From assembly GCA_947165025.1 (NCBI GenBank), contig CAMUYQ010000008.1, positions 62,001-126,000 on the forward strand: DNA of 64,000 nucleotides, read 5' to 3'. Of the stretch, positions 26,578 to 34,283 are shown one piece after another. This DNA is from an uncultured Lachnospiraceae bacterium. GTDB taxonomy: Bacteria > Bacillota > Clostridia > Lachnospirales > Lachnospiraceae. The stretch's first letter is position 1. The number at the start of each line of letters is the position of its first letter. The translations under genes and the position numbers were made by a program. The notes under the pieces were generated by a model. The model was given only the letters and a program-made list of their open reading frames with translations, was not told where the DNA came from and did no database searches.

Positions 26578-27242
26578 AGAAATGTCCTTACTGCAAAATA
26601 GATGTCGGCGGCGATCTGAAGAAGTGCCCGCTCTGCCAGAGCAAACTTGCGGGTGTTGCAGGCGAAGCGTATTTCCCGAAGCAGACTCACCGGAAGATAC
26701 AGTCGTTTCTGTACAAGCTCCAGCTGTTCATAATATGGACTCTCATAATCGCGGGGATCGGTGTGGACTTCCTGTTTGACATCAGGATCCCGCATTTTGA
26801 GAATGTGCACTACAGCCTCATCATCGCGATGTGGCTCATCGCATTTGAGTTCGGCATAATGAGCCAGTTCAGGCGCGGCGGCGGATCGTCCCGCAAGATG
26901 ACGCTTGTCGTGTTCATCATTCTCGCCCTTCTGTCCGTGACAGCTTATTATTTTGATTTTCTTGAGCTTACGCTTAACTGGATATGTCCCGTTGCGATAA
27001 CGGGTACGATGATCGCCAATTTCGTTCTGGCGATGATAGACAGGAAGGGGAACGCAATGGTCTATCTTCTGACCAATCTTCTCGTCGGCGTCCTTCCTTA
27101 TATCGTGCTGCATTTCTGGGATAAAAAAATGCCCGCCACATGGATCATCTGTACGCTCATGAGCGTGATCCTGTTTGTGGGGGCCATCATCTTCAAAAGC
27201 CGCTCCGTCGCCGGCGAGATCCGCCGGCGGCTGAGCGTGTGA
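26574..27242 (+). CDS. DUF6320 zinc-ribbon membrane protein
   Basis: 222 residues from the ATG at 26574, which overlaps the acyltransferase stop (ATGA) and has GGAGG 8 nt upstream. An N-terminal zinc ribbon (KKCPYCKIDVGGDLKKCPLC) is followed by a short linker and six hydrophobic segments, starting FIIWTLIIAGIGVDFL and ending ICTLMSVILFVGAIIF. I recognise the family as DUF6320, found next to alcohol-acetyltransferase-like genes in Clostridia; that association is from memory. Function unknown. A membrane-bound acyl modification is a reasonable guess from its partners. Confidence 0.82.
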   Translation: MKKCPYCKIDVGGDLKKCPLCQSKLAGVAGEAYFPKQTHRKIQSFLYKLQLFIIWTLIIAGIGVDFLFDIRIPHFENVHYSLIIAMWLIAFEFGIMSQFRRGGGSSRKMTLVVFIILALLSVTAYYFDFLELTLNWICPVAITGTMIANFVLAMIDRKGNAMVYLLTNLLVGVLPYIVLHFWDKKMPATWIICTLMSVILFVGAIIFKSRSVAGEIRRRLSV

Positions 27243-27250
27243 TGAACGTC

Positions 27251-28198
27251 TTATTTTGTCATCCTGGTAACTACCTTACCGTCCTTAACAGCTGCAAGTG
27301 AAAGGAAGCTTACCTTTCCGCCAACCATCTTGGATGTAAGATCATATCCTGCGGGGATAGCCATCAGATAAGCATGTCCGTTGTAAGGATATGCGATGAG
27401 CAGTCCTACGTCAGGGCGAAGTTTAAGGGCATTGATCATGCCTGCATCAAAGCTGAGTGCCTTGGGTGCCACAAGATTGACAACCTGGCCGGGGGCTGCT
27501 GCAACTACCATCTGTGTTGCTGCTGCCATCCATGATGAATCCTGAACGGCTGTCTGTGCAGCCTGTGCGGGCGCAGGATTGACTCTGACGTATGTGCATG
27601 CCTGGAAACCGCCCTCGTGTGATCTTGCTGTTACATAGCAGCTTCCGACGTTGTTTGCTTTAATGATACCACTTGCATCGATCGTTGCGGTATTGGGATC
27701 ACTCGTTGAGAACGAAATACCTCTGTTTCTAGCGGAATCGGGCTTAACTCCTGCAACGATCTGGAACGTCTGTCCCGGTGTAAGAGTAACTTCAGTTGTG
27801 CTTACCCAGATACCGCTGACGTTCTGAGCCTTTTTCTGCTCCTCGAGCTTTTTCTGTGCTTCGAGTGTTGCCTGCTTCTGAGCCTCAAGAGCTGCCTGCT
27901 GCTTGGCAATTTCTGCCTTGTACTGCTGCTCCTGCTCCTGTGCAGCCTGCGATATGGCAGCAACAGTGATCATGGTTGCAACGGCGTCAACATCATCTTC
28001 ATCAATGTCTCCGTCTCCGTCATGGTCCTTCAAACTTCTGAGAGCTTTCTCCTCATCATCGTCCATATCAACGAGATCTTCAAGGAACTCATCATCGTCA
28101 TCATCGGCCCATACATTAACGGGGGCTGCAAGAGAACCAAAGGCAACCGTCACCGCAGTAAGTCCACACATCATTCTGATCTTCAATGAATCTAACAT
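27251..28198 (-). CDS. Secreted Ig-like (BIG2) domain protein with acidic and coiled-coil segments
   Basis: 315 residues from the ATG at 28198 with AGGAGG upstream. The signal peptide is followed by a very acidic stretch (VWADDDDDEFLEDLVDMDDD) and an EF-hand/dockerin-like loop (DHDGDGDIDEDDVDA), which could bind calcium. Then come a Gln/Ala/Lys coiled coil (QKQATLEAQKKLEEQKKAQ) and a bacterial Ig-like domain (WVSTTEVTLTPGQTFQIVAG, then ISFSTSDPNTATIDASGIIK, YVTARSHEGGFQACTYVRV). The C-terminal 100 residues, Ala/Gln/Pro-rich then globular, have no recognised fold. It is probably extracellular or wall-associated. Its role is unknown. Confidence 0.8.
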   Translation of the reverse strand: MLDSLKIRMMCGLTAVTVAFGSLAAPVNVWADDDDDEFLEDLVDMDDDEEKALRSLKDHDGDGDIDEDDVDAVATMITVAAISQAAQEQEQQYKAEIAKQQAALEAQKQATLEAQKKLEEQKKAQNVSGIWVSTTEVTLTPGQTFQIVAGVKPDSARNRGISFSTSDPNTATIDASGIIKANNVGSCYVTARSHEGGFQACTYVRVNPAPAQAAQTAVQDSSWMAAATQMVVAAAPGQVVNLVAPKALSFDAGMINALKLRPDVGLLIAYPYNGHAYLMAIPAGYDLTSKMVGGKVSFLSLAAVKDGKVVTRMTK

Positions 28199-28280
28199 TA
28201 ATATTCCTCCTTTTTGCATTCTGCAATATTCCGATCCAAACTACGCATAAAACACTAACAGATGTTCAGTCACAAAAGCG

Positions 28281-29078
28281 TCACACGCAAAAATCGTACA
28301 CTCTCTGCTTGTAATCCGGTGCCGTGTCAAATGCGGCATGACCGTAGCCTGTGTACATATAAAGTGAAAAATCATCCCTGTAGTCAAGATTTTCGGCTAT
28401 CTCCATTGTAGCGTCGCTGTCAAGAACGGGATCCTCAAAACAGCCGAGAGCCAGTACCGGGCAGTTTATCTTTTTCAGTTCATCCGTAACATTAAAGTCC
28501 GGTATCGATGAAGCAAGGATGACAAACTTTGCAAGCTCCTCATCGGTCACCGTCTTTGCAACTTCCTCAAAGTAGCCTTTGTACTGTTCGTAAACCTGCG
28601 GCGGATATATCTCTTTTCCGTATTCAAGGTAAAGCCCGACCCTGTCCTTCTTTTTGGCAAGTTCTATCCATTTGTCGATGACCGCACGCTGTTCTTCCTT
28701 TACATGGGATGAAGTCGATCCGAGCACAAGTTTTTTAACGAGTTCGGGATACTTGATCGCGATCACGAGTGCGATCATTCCTCCCTGTGATGCACCGAAA
28801 ATGCACGCATCCTTAATCCCGAGTTCCTTCATCGCAGCTGCCGTGTCATCGGCCATGTCATAAATGGAATAACCTTCCGGGACAGTCTTTCTTCTGTCAA
28901 ACAGCCACACCTTAAACTTTTCCTTCAGTATCCCGTATCCTTCCTCCACGGCATCCATGGCGCCCATCACGCTCTGTATGCTCAGACCCGGGATCATGAC
29001 AAAAGGCTGCTCCCCGGCTCCCGCGCTGAAGTACTCCATCTCAAATCCGTTTATCCTGACAATTCCCGCATCAGCCAT
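28281..29078 (-). CDS. Alpha/beta hydrolase
   Basis: 265 residues. The fold is seen from FVMIPGLSIQSV, the nucleophile elbow CIFGASQGGMIALVIAIKYP near residue 95, the acid VLALGCFEDPVLDSDATMEI near 212, and the catalytic His in MYTGYGHAAFDTAPDY near 248. It resembles carboxylesterase/lactonase-type hydrolases, with unknown substrate. No signal peptide. AGGAGAG lies upstream of the ATG. It lies 29 nt downstream of the HAD lipoprotein gene on the same strand, so it is probably co-transcribed. Confidence 0.87.
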   Translation of the reverse strand: MADAGIVRINGFEMEYFSAGAGEQPFVMIPGLSIQSVMGAMDAVEEGYGILKEKFKVWLFDRRKTVPEGYSIYDMADDTAAAMKELGIKDACIFGASQGGMIALVIAIKYPELVKKLVLGSTSSHVKEEQRAVIDKWIELAKKKDRVGLYLEYGKEIYPPQVYEQYKGYFEEVAKTVTDEELAKFVILASSIPDFNVTDELKKINCPVLALGCFEDPVLDSDATMEIAENLDYRDDFSLYMYTGYGHAAFDTAPDYKQRVYDFCV

Positions 29079-29107
29079 AGTCTTCTCTCCTGTTCTTCAA
29101 ATGTGCG

Positions 29108-30241
29108 TCAGGCTGCCTCATCGAGCGCATCACCGGGTTCGACTTCAAGCTGCTCATAAGGTACTGCTTCCACGTCATCACCGTAGATCGTTGCAAAATC
29201 ATCTCTCATGGATATAGGCTCGAATCCAAACTCTTCGCACATCTGCTTCATCGCATCTGCCTTGTCCATGTTGCCGTGCTCTCTTTCAAGATCGTCACAC
29301 ATGAGCATATATGCCTTCGACTCGTACTGACTGTTGTTTACTGTGTACTGTGCCATCGACTGGTCACCTGCCGTGTTTCCGAATGAAAGCACCGGAACCT
29401 TACCTATCTCCTGTGATATCGCACTCACCTTGTTCATCTTGATCGTCTTGATCACAAGATCGCCGCCAATCTCAAGCTCATCATCCGGCGCATACTGGTA
29501 CTCAAGACCGTCAGCTCCGTTCTGGCCTTTTGCCACCATTGTGTAGCTCATGCCGATCACATGATTTTCGGGAACACCAAGCTTCTCCTTGACCATCTCG
29601 CGGACGAGTGTCCTGTCCGATCCGCTCACGATATATACCGTAAAATCATTTGCCATAAGATATTTAACAACCGAGACCATCGGCCGGTAGAACGCATCAC
29701 CCTTTGTCAGGTTCGTAAATCCGTCAGCGGGTGTCTTCATGTACTCTCTCGTATAGGCCCTAAGCTCGTCCGGAGTCATTCCGGCATGTGACATGCCCGC
29801 ATACTTTGCATGAAGTCTCTCGTGGTTGTCGGGCATCTTCCTGTTATATACTCCTGCCTCGAGCGCCTCGGCAAACTCTCTCATGTCATCCGGAGCATCA
29901 TAGGTGTCATCGTGAAGCGCCCTGTGGATGAACATCATATATTCGAAATACGACGGATACAGTTCTCCGATCAGAGTACCGTCAAGATCAAACACTGCTA
30001 TCCTGTCCTCGACAGGTATGAATGCTTCATTTGATTCATCGGTAACTCTTGATACATAGTCCCTTATCGAAGCAGCCGCAGCAGAGTCCTCGCTCCAGTA
30101 TTCAAGCTCCGCAGCGTTCTCCTTTGTGCTGAGCGAATCCTTTGATGCCGGATTGTTAAATGAAATGTTCAGTCCGCAGCCGGTAAGAGAGATCATAAGC
30201 GCAGCCACAAGCATAAGAGCAGTGATTTTTATTCTGTTCAT
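29108..30241 (-). CDS. HAD-family phosphatase lipoprotein
   Basis: 377 residues from the ATG at 30241, which has AAGGAGG upstream; the frame is open to 30274. A lipoprotein signal peptide ends in the lipobox MISLTGC. The HAD core shows motif I IAVFDLDGTLIGELYPSYFE near residue 80, motif II VYIVSGSDRTLVREMV near 200, and motif IV VLSFGNTAGDQSMAQY near 285. Insertions between motifs I and II form an alpha-helical cap. The enzyme should act on the outer face of the membrane. Secreted HADs of this type resemble acid phosphatases acting on phosphomonoesters, and the substrate is unknown. Confidence 0.88.
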   Translation of the reverse strand: MNRIKITALMLVAALMISLTGCGLNISFNNPASKDSLSTKENAAELEYWSEDSAAAASIRDYVSRVTDESNEAFIPVEDRIAVFDLDGTLIGELYPSYFEYMMFIHRALHDDTYDAPDDMREFAEALEAGVYNRKMPDNHERLHAKYAGMSHAGMTPDELRAYTREYMKTPADGFTNLTKGDAFYRPMVSVVKYLMANDFTVYIVSGSDRTLVREMVKEKLGVPENHVIGMSYTMVAKGQNGADGLEYQYAPDDELEIGGDLVIKTIKMNKVSAISQEIGKVPVLSFGNTAGDQSMAQYTVNNSQYESKAYMLMCDDLEREHGNMDKADAMKQMCEEFGFEPISMRDDFATIYGDDVEAVPYEQLEVEPGDALDEAA

Positions 30242-30275
30242 GGGGTCTGTACCTCCTTGCAGTATATTAACCAAT

Positions 30276-30284
30276 ATTATACCA
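30276..30284 (-). promoter_or_regulatory. Extended -10 promoter of the HAD lipoprotein gene
   Basis: On the minus strand this reads TGG-TATAAT, followed by a leader of about 28 nt with the AAGGAGG site. A second TATAAT on the plus strand (30304-30309) faces the other way. Confidence 0.65.
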
Positions 30285-30315
30285 CTTAAATGAGATCGTG
30301 TTGTATAATAATGTT

Positions 30316-30438
30316 CATACAGAACAGCTCATCTGTGAATGACACAAAGACTGCGACGGGTTATGGTGTCCGGGATACGATTGGTCGTAACCGCACAAAC
30401 AAAAAGAGAGACGAAGGTTTTCTTCGTCTCTCTTTTTT
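30316..30438 (+). ncRNA. Possible small structured RNA
   Basis: A plus-strand TATAAT at 30304-30309 would start a transcript near 30316 that ends at the strong hairpin 30402-30436. In between, GGTTATG (30359-30365) can pair with CGTAACC (30386-30392), enclosing a small hairpin GTGTC-CGG-GATAC, and a weaker stem lies nearer the 5' end. No family was recognised. The terminator is equally needed by the opposite-strand SDR gene, so transcription on this strand is uncertain. Confidence 0.25.
30402..30436. terminator. Bidirectional terminator downstream of the SDR gene
   Basis: A 15-bp perfect stem (30402-30416 against 30422-30436) with a GTTTT loop, T-rich on either strand. On the minus strand it lies just after the SDR stop at 30445. 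Confidence 0.85.
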
Positions 30439-30444
30439 AAGTCA

Positions 30445-31221
30445 TTACATACAGGTGTAACCGCCGTCAACCGGAAGTGCGATACCTGTCACATATGAAG
30501 AATTCGGGGAAGCCAGGAATACGATCGCCGTATCCAGTTCTCCTTCGTTTCCGTAACGCTCAAGAGGTATCATCGTCTTGGCATTCTGCTGGAAGAAATC
30601 ACTGTTAAGTGTATCTGTTGTAAGCGGCGTGTAGAAGTATCCGGGACAGATCGAATTGACTGTGATACAGTATTTGCCCCACTCTGCAGCAAGTGCTCTT
30701 GTCAGATTGACAACGCCTCCCTTGGCTGCATGATACGGAGCGGATCCCGCTATCTTGTTTCCTACAAGACCGTACATGGAAGCGATGTTGATAATACGTC
30801 CGTACTTGGCCGGGATCATCGCCTGTTTCGCAACCGCACGCGCAAACTTGAAAGTTCCGAAAAGGTCAACGTCAAACTCTTTCTGGAACTGTTCATCGGT
30901 TATATTTTCCGCATGATCCACAGCACCTGTTCCGGCATTGTTCACAAGAATGTCCACACGGCCGAACCTGTCCATTACCTGCTTTACGGTCGCATCAATC
31001 TCATCTGTATTTGTGATATCACACTTGATGGGAAGCGTCTCCACACCATGTTCTTCCTCGATCTTTTTGCAGACATCCTCAAGCATGTCAAGTCTTCTTG
31101 CTATGGCTACGATCTTACAGCCCTGGTTCGCAAGAGCATTTGCCATCTGGACACCGAGCCCCGAAGAACATCCTGTAACAATGGCAACATTTCCGGTGAT
31201 CTCAAAAATCCTTTTAAACAT
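30445..31221 (-). CDS. Short-chain dehydrogenase/reductase
   Basis: 258 residues from the ATG at 31221; the frame extends to 31251, overlapping the decayed gene upstream by 4 nt. Classical SDR features: the cofactor motif VAIVTGCSSGLGVQMA, the Asn-Ala-Gly motif ILVNNAGTG, catalytic Ser in IINIASMYG, and Tyr-x3-Lys in APYHAAKGGVVNL. The C-terminal segment is YVTGIALPVDGGYTCM. It resembles gluconate 5-dehydrogenase and FabG-like reductases. The Arg after the glycine motif (IARRLDML) suggests NADP(H). The substrate is unknown. It ends at a strong terminator. Confidence 0.9.
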   Translation of the reverse strand: MFKRIFEITGNVAIVTGCSSGLGVQMANALANQGCKIVAIARRLDMLEDVCKKIEEEHGVETLPIKCDITNTDEIDATVKQVMDRFGRVDILVNNAGTGAVDHAENITDEQFQKEFDVDLFGTFKFARAVAKQAMIPAKYGRIINIASMYGLVGNKIAGSAPYHAAKGGVVNLTRALAAEWGKYCITVNSICPGYFYTPLTTDTLNSDFFQQNAKTMIPLERYGNEGELDTAIVFLASPNSSYVTGIALPVDGGYTCM

Positions 31222-31247
31222 CAGTTTCACCAACCTTTCCGACAGAC

Positions 31248-31607
31248 TCATTCACATCCGTCATTTTCATTTATTATATCATTCTTTTTGTCAATTAACT
31301 TCTTTTGTTTTTCATAAAGTGCCCTGACAAATGCCTCGGGAGAATATTTATATGTGACACAGCTTTTCTCTCCTTCAAGCCTTTGCACGGGACAGCCGCC
31401 GCGACATACCGGAAGCCATATGCACTCCCTGCACTGTGTATCTTCAATGGCACCCGAAGTGTTGAGAAAGGATGTCAGATTATCGGCATTTGAAGCGGTT
31501 TCGATCGGATTTGCGACACTCCATTCGGAAACATTCCCGAATCTTAATTCCTTCTTATCTTCCGTATCCCGTCGCAAAGAAGCGTGCTCTTTTCGGCACG
31601 CAGGCAC
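31248..31607 (-). pseudogene. Remnant of a radical SAM/SPASM peptide-maturase gene
   Basis: An open frame of 119 codons, starting only at a GTG, encodes the C-terminal SPASM part of a radical SAM enzyme: RFGNVSEWSVANPIET, then the cluster-binding CRECIWLPVCRGGCP and a helical tail. The radical SAM core with its CxxxCxxC motif is absent, and only 71 nt remain before the divergent gene at 31679, so the first two thirds of the gene have been lost. Full-length relatives mature ribosomal peptides or sulfatases. No precursor peptide gene was seen nearby. The frame's stop overlaps the SDR frame. Confidence 0.65.
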
Positions 31608-31664
31608 AATAAAGCAAATGCGTCTTCATAGGATATCCCCGTTATTTTGCTCATGTGATCATTG

Positions 31665-31670
31665 TATATT
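31665..31670 (+). promoter_or_regulatory. Probable -10 close to the ATG at 31679
   Basis: TATATT with a TTATTT 17 nt upstream (31642-31647). Only 8 nt separate it from the ATG and no ribosome site is present, so the mRNA would have a leader of 0-2 nt. Confidence 0.45.
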
Positions 31671-31678
31671 AGACATGT

Positions 31679-32178
31679 ATGATTTACAATAAAAACGGAA
31701 CTGCAGGCATAGTGTCAAATGTGTTCTGTCCCAAGGTTTTTAAGTGGTTTGCTTCGGCTGACAATGTCCGTCAGCTTGCCTTAAGCCATGATCTGTCAAA
31801 GGGGATATTTGATTCTCCGGCTGTGCAACTCCTTGTTAACACGACGGATCATGATGCCGTTCACTCATTTCTTGATGTCTGTCGTCACTCATCCGACAAA
31901 GAGGCGCTCAGAAATGATCTTCTGTCGGCAGGATATGATCCGGATGAGTGCTCTCTTGAACTGATGAGATTCATGTCGTCCGGCTTATGGAAAGGCTGTG
32001 TGATATGCGTCTTTCGGACGACAGATGGAAAAAGCTTTGCGAGACTGCATTTTCGAAACGCCTCGGCCGTGGGGACGAGACGTTTCATCTTACGGGAATT
32101 CCCGCGTTTATTAAAGTAAGGTTCGATCATGACGGACCGCTTGATTCAAAAGCATATATAAGATGTGAGTTCCGGTAA
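31679..32178 (+). pseudogene. Hypothetical protein gene with a frameshift
   Basis: The first frame (31679-32119) opens MIYNKNGTAGIVSNVFCPKV and looks protein-like to about LELMRFMSSGLWK. After about 31985, codon use in that frame turns poor (CGG, TTA, CGA). The -1 frame, open to a TAA at 32176-32178, has typical codons and a plausible sequence (LSDDRWKKLCETAFSKRLG, then GIPAFIKVRFDHDGPL). Joined, the product would be about 165 residues. No family was recognised and there is no classical slippery heptamer at the junction (TGG AAA GGC). It is either a decayed gene, a sequencing error, or two overlapping frames. It sits beside another decayed gene. Confidence 0.5.
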
Positions 32179-32184
32179 AACTGT

Positions 32185-32213
32185 TTTAACATACCGTCAT
32201 TTTTTGGTACAAT
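32185..32213 (+). promoter_or_regulatory. Extended -10 promoter of the second hybrid kinase
   Basis: TGG-TACAAT (hexamer at 32208-32213) with a weak TTTAAC 17 nt upstream. AAGGAG at 32241-32246 leads into the ATG at 32256. Confidence 0.55.
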
Positions 32214-32255
32214 ATAAAGGACGCGGTCATACAGATCAAAAAGGAGCCGACGCGC

Positions 32256-34019
32256 ATGATCAAAAAGATCAGAAGTCTTTTATCAGATCCCGAACTTGAT
32301 TACCAGAGCAAATCGTTTGTTCTGCTGTCCGTCATTGCGCTCCTGGGCCTGCTTGCAGCCATGATAAGCGGTATCCTTCTTGGTCAGTCCTTTATGGCAA
32401 ATCTGTCCGTGTTCATTGAATTCGTTCTGTTTACCGGCATCTTTTTGTGGGCGATCTTCTATAACGGCATAAAAAAGGCAATGATCATCATCGCCGGTTT
32501 TCTCATATTTGTATTTCTGCCTGCTGCCTTCTTCACGAGCGGCGGTGCGGCAGGAGGTACTCCGGTCTGGTTTGCATTTACCACTCTTTACGTCGTAATG
32601 ACATTATCCGGAAGGCCGAAGATCTTCTTTCTTGTATGCAACACCTTTATAGTGGTCGCATGCTGGTGGATCGGATACACCTACCCCGAGACCATCACCG
32701 AATTCACAAGGGACGAGGCTTTCTTCGATTCGTTCTTCACGCTTCTGATCGTCGGTGTCGTGACAACCGCACTTGTCAGCTATCAGGCTCTTCTGTTCCG
32801 CAAGGAGAACGAACGTGTAAATAAACAGAAAATGGAGATCGAAGAACTCAACCGTTCACAAAGCCGCTTCTTCTCGAGCATGAGCCACGAGATCAGAACT
32901 CCCATCAATGCCATACTCGGGCTTAACGAAGTCATCCTTCGTCAGGAAGATGCATCGGAAGAGATATTAAGTGATGCGGGAAACATTCAGGGTGCCGGCA
33001 AAATGCTCCTTCAGCTCATAAACGACATCCTTGATTTCTCCCGCATGGATGAGGGACGAATGGATATAGTCCCCGTCAGATACAATGTTGCCGATATGAT
33101 GTCGGAAGTCGTAAATATGATCCTCATTCAGGCCACGACAAAAGGGCTGGCATTTAATGCCGAGATAGATCCTGCCACTCCGTCCGGTCTGTTCGGCGAT
33201 GAGATAAGGATAAGGCAGGTCATCATCAATCTTCTCAACAACGCAGTAAAATATACGGAGACCGGCAGTGTCACCATCCGCGTGAAGGCGGAGCAGACAA
33301 CAGCCACCAATACAATATTCGTTATCTCCGTTACCGATACGGGTATCGGTATCAAGGAAGATGTGCTTCCGACGCTCTTTGATGCTTTTTCAAGAATGGA
33401 TCAGGAAAAGAACAGAAAGATCGAAGGTACGGGACTGGGACTGTATATCGTCAAACAGCTCGTAGATCTCATGAACGGTGAGATAAATGTTGAAAGCGTT
33501 TACGGTCAGGGAACAACATTTACCGTAAAGATACCGCAGGAGCTGTCCGATGATCTGAAGATCGGCAAGATCAACATCATGGATCATGCCGCTAAACGCT
33601 CCGTATATAAGAGCATGTTCACTGCACCGGATGCCGAGATACTGATCGTCGATGACATCAAGATGAACCTTATGGTTGAAAAAAAACTGCTGCGTGAGAC
33701 GATGATAAAAGTCGACACCGCCACAAGCGGAAAAGAGGCTCTCGAGCTTACACACACCAAGAAATACGATGTCATCCTCATGGATCATCTGATGCCCGAG
33801 ATGGACGGTATAGAATGCTTCCGGCGGATAAGAAACCAGCATGACGGAAAATGTACGTACGTTCCCGTGATCGTACTTACCGCCAACGTTGCCGGAAAAG
33901 ACAACGACATTTACGAACAGGCCGGATTTGACGGTCATCTCGGAAAGCCCGTTACGGGACGCTCACTCGAGGAATGCCTCATGAGATATCTCCCGCCCGA
34001 GAAGATCACGCGCAACTGA
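32256..34019 (+). CDS. Membrane hybrid histidine kinase
   Basis: 587 residues. Residues 20-190 have five or six membrane helices. The kinase core follows: H-box SMSHEIRTPINAILGLNEVI near residue 209, N-box VIINLLNNAVKYTETG, G1 VTDTGIGIKEDV and G2 GTGLGLYIVKQL. The receiver (about 465-585) has ILIVDDIKMNLMVEKKL, phospho-accepting Asp in DVILMDHLMPEMDG near 507, and the Lys in FDGHLGKPVTGRS. It lacks an Hpt domain and an output domain, so phosphate must be passed to another protein. It is a shorter relative of the 1398-residue kinase at 8078-12274. It probably has its own promoter and no cognate regulator gene next to it. Confidence 0.93.
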   Translation: MIKKIRSLLSDPELDYQSKSFVLLSVIALLGLLAAMISGILLGQSFMANLSVFIEFVLFTGIFLWAIFYNGIKKAMIIIAGFLIFVFLPAAFFTSGGAAGGTPVWFAFTTLYVVMTLSGRPKIFFLVCNTFIVVACWWIGYTYPETITEFTRDEAFFDSFFTLLIVGVVTTALVSYQALLFRKENERVNKQKMEIEELNRSQSRFFSSMSHEIRTPINAILGLNEVILRQEDASEEILSDAGNIQGAGKMLLQLINDILDFSRMDEGRMDIVPVRYNVADMMSEVVNMILIQATTKGLAFNAEIDPATPSGLFGDEIRIRQVIINLLNNAVKYTETGSVTIRVKAEQTTATNTIFVISVTDTGIGIKEDVLPTLFDAFSRMDQEKNRKIEGTGLGLYIVKQLVDLMNGEINVESVYGQGTTFTVKIPQELSDDLKIGKINIMDHAAKRSVYKSMFTAPDAEILIVDDIKMNLMVEKKLLRETMIKVDTATSGKEALELTHTKKYDVILMDHLMPEMDGIECFRRIRNQHDGKCTYVPVIVLTANVAGKDNDIYEQAGFDGHLGKPVTGRSLEECLMRYLPPEKITRN

Positions 34020-34109
34020 AACATCAACTGTTTTTTTATCCGGGTATAAAGTAATCCTCCGTTTGGTCCGATGAATTATATACAGGGGAGAGACACGGAG
34101 GAAATGATA

Positions 34110-34283
34110 ATGAACAGAAAAGCCATCGCACACGCACTTTTGATCACGGCTATAATATTCACGGTATTCTTCGCTGCTGCCCTTTCAGGCGCAAAGACAG
34201 CTTCGGCAGCACCGGAACAGATAACAACAATGAATCTTGCAAAGGCGGATCTTCAGATCAGACAGGCTCACGCAGATCTGTAA
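34110..34283 (+). CDS. Small secreted peptide (57 residues)
   Basis: Starts at the ATG at 34110 behind GGAGG; an upstream in-frame ATG at 34071 lacks a site. The product is a signal peptide (MNRKAIAHALLITAIIFTVF through a small-residue region ending ASAA) and a short mature part of about 23 residues (PEQITTMNLAKADLQIRQAH and three more). The good ribosome site and textbook signal peptide favour a real gene. Its last 26 nt overlap the 3' end of the opposite-strand membrane protein gene. No family was recognised. It may be a secreted peptide or a truncated secreted protein. Confidence 0.55.
   Translation: MNRKAIAHALLITAIIFTVFFAAALSGAKTASAAPEQITTMNLAKADLQIRQAHADL

Noticed and set aside
30311-30460. 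A 49-codon plus-strand frame starting 2 nt after a TATAAT
   Set aside because: It reads through the terminator hairpin and into the opposite gene, the transcription start would lie downstream of its ATG, and it has no ribosome site.
31987-32178. The -1 frame of the hypothetical gene as an independent 63-residue gene
   Set aside because: No ribosome site before the ATG and it continues the sense of the upstream frame; treated as the second half of a frameshifted gene.
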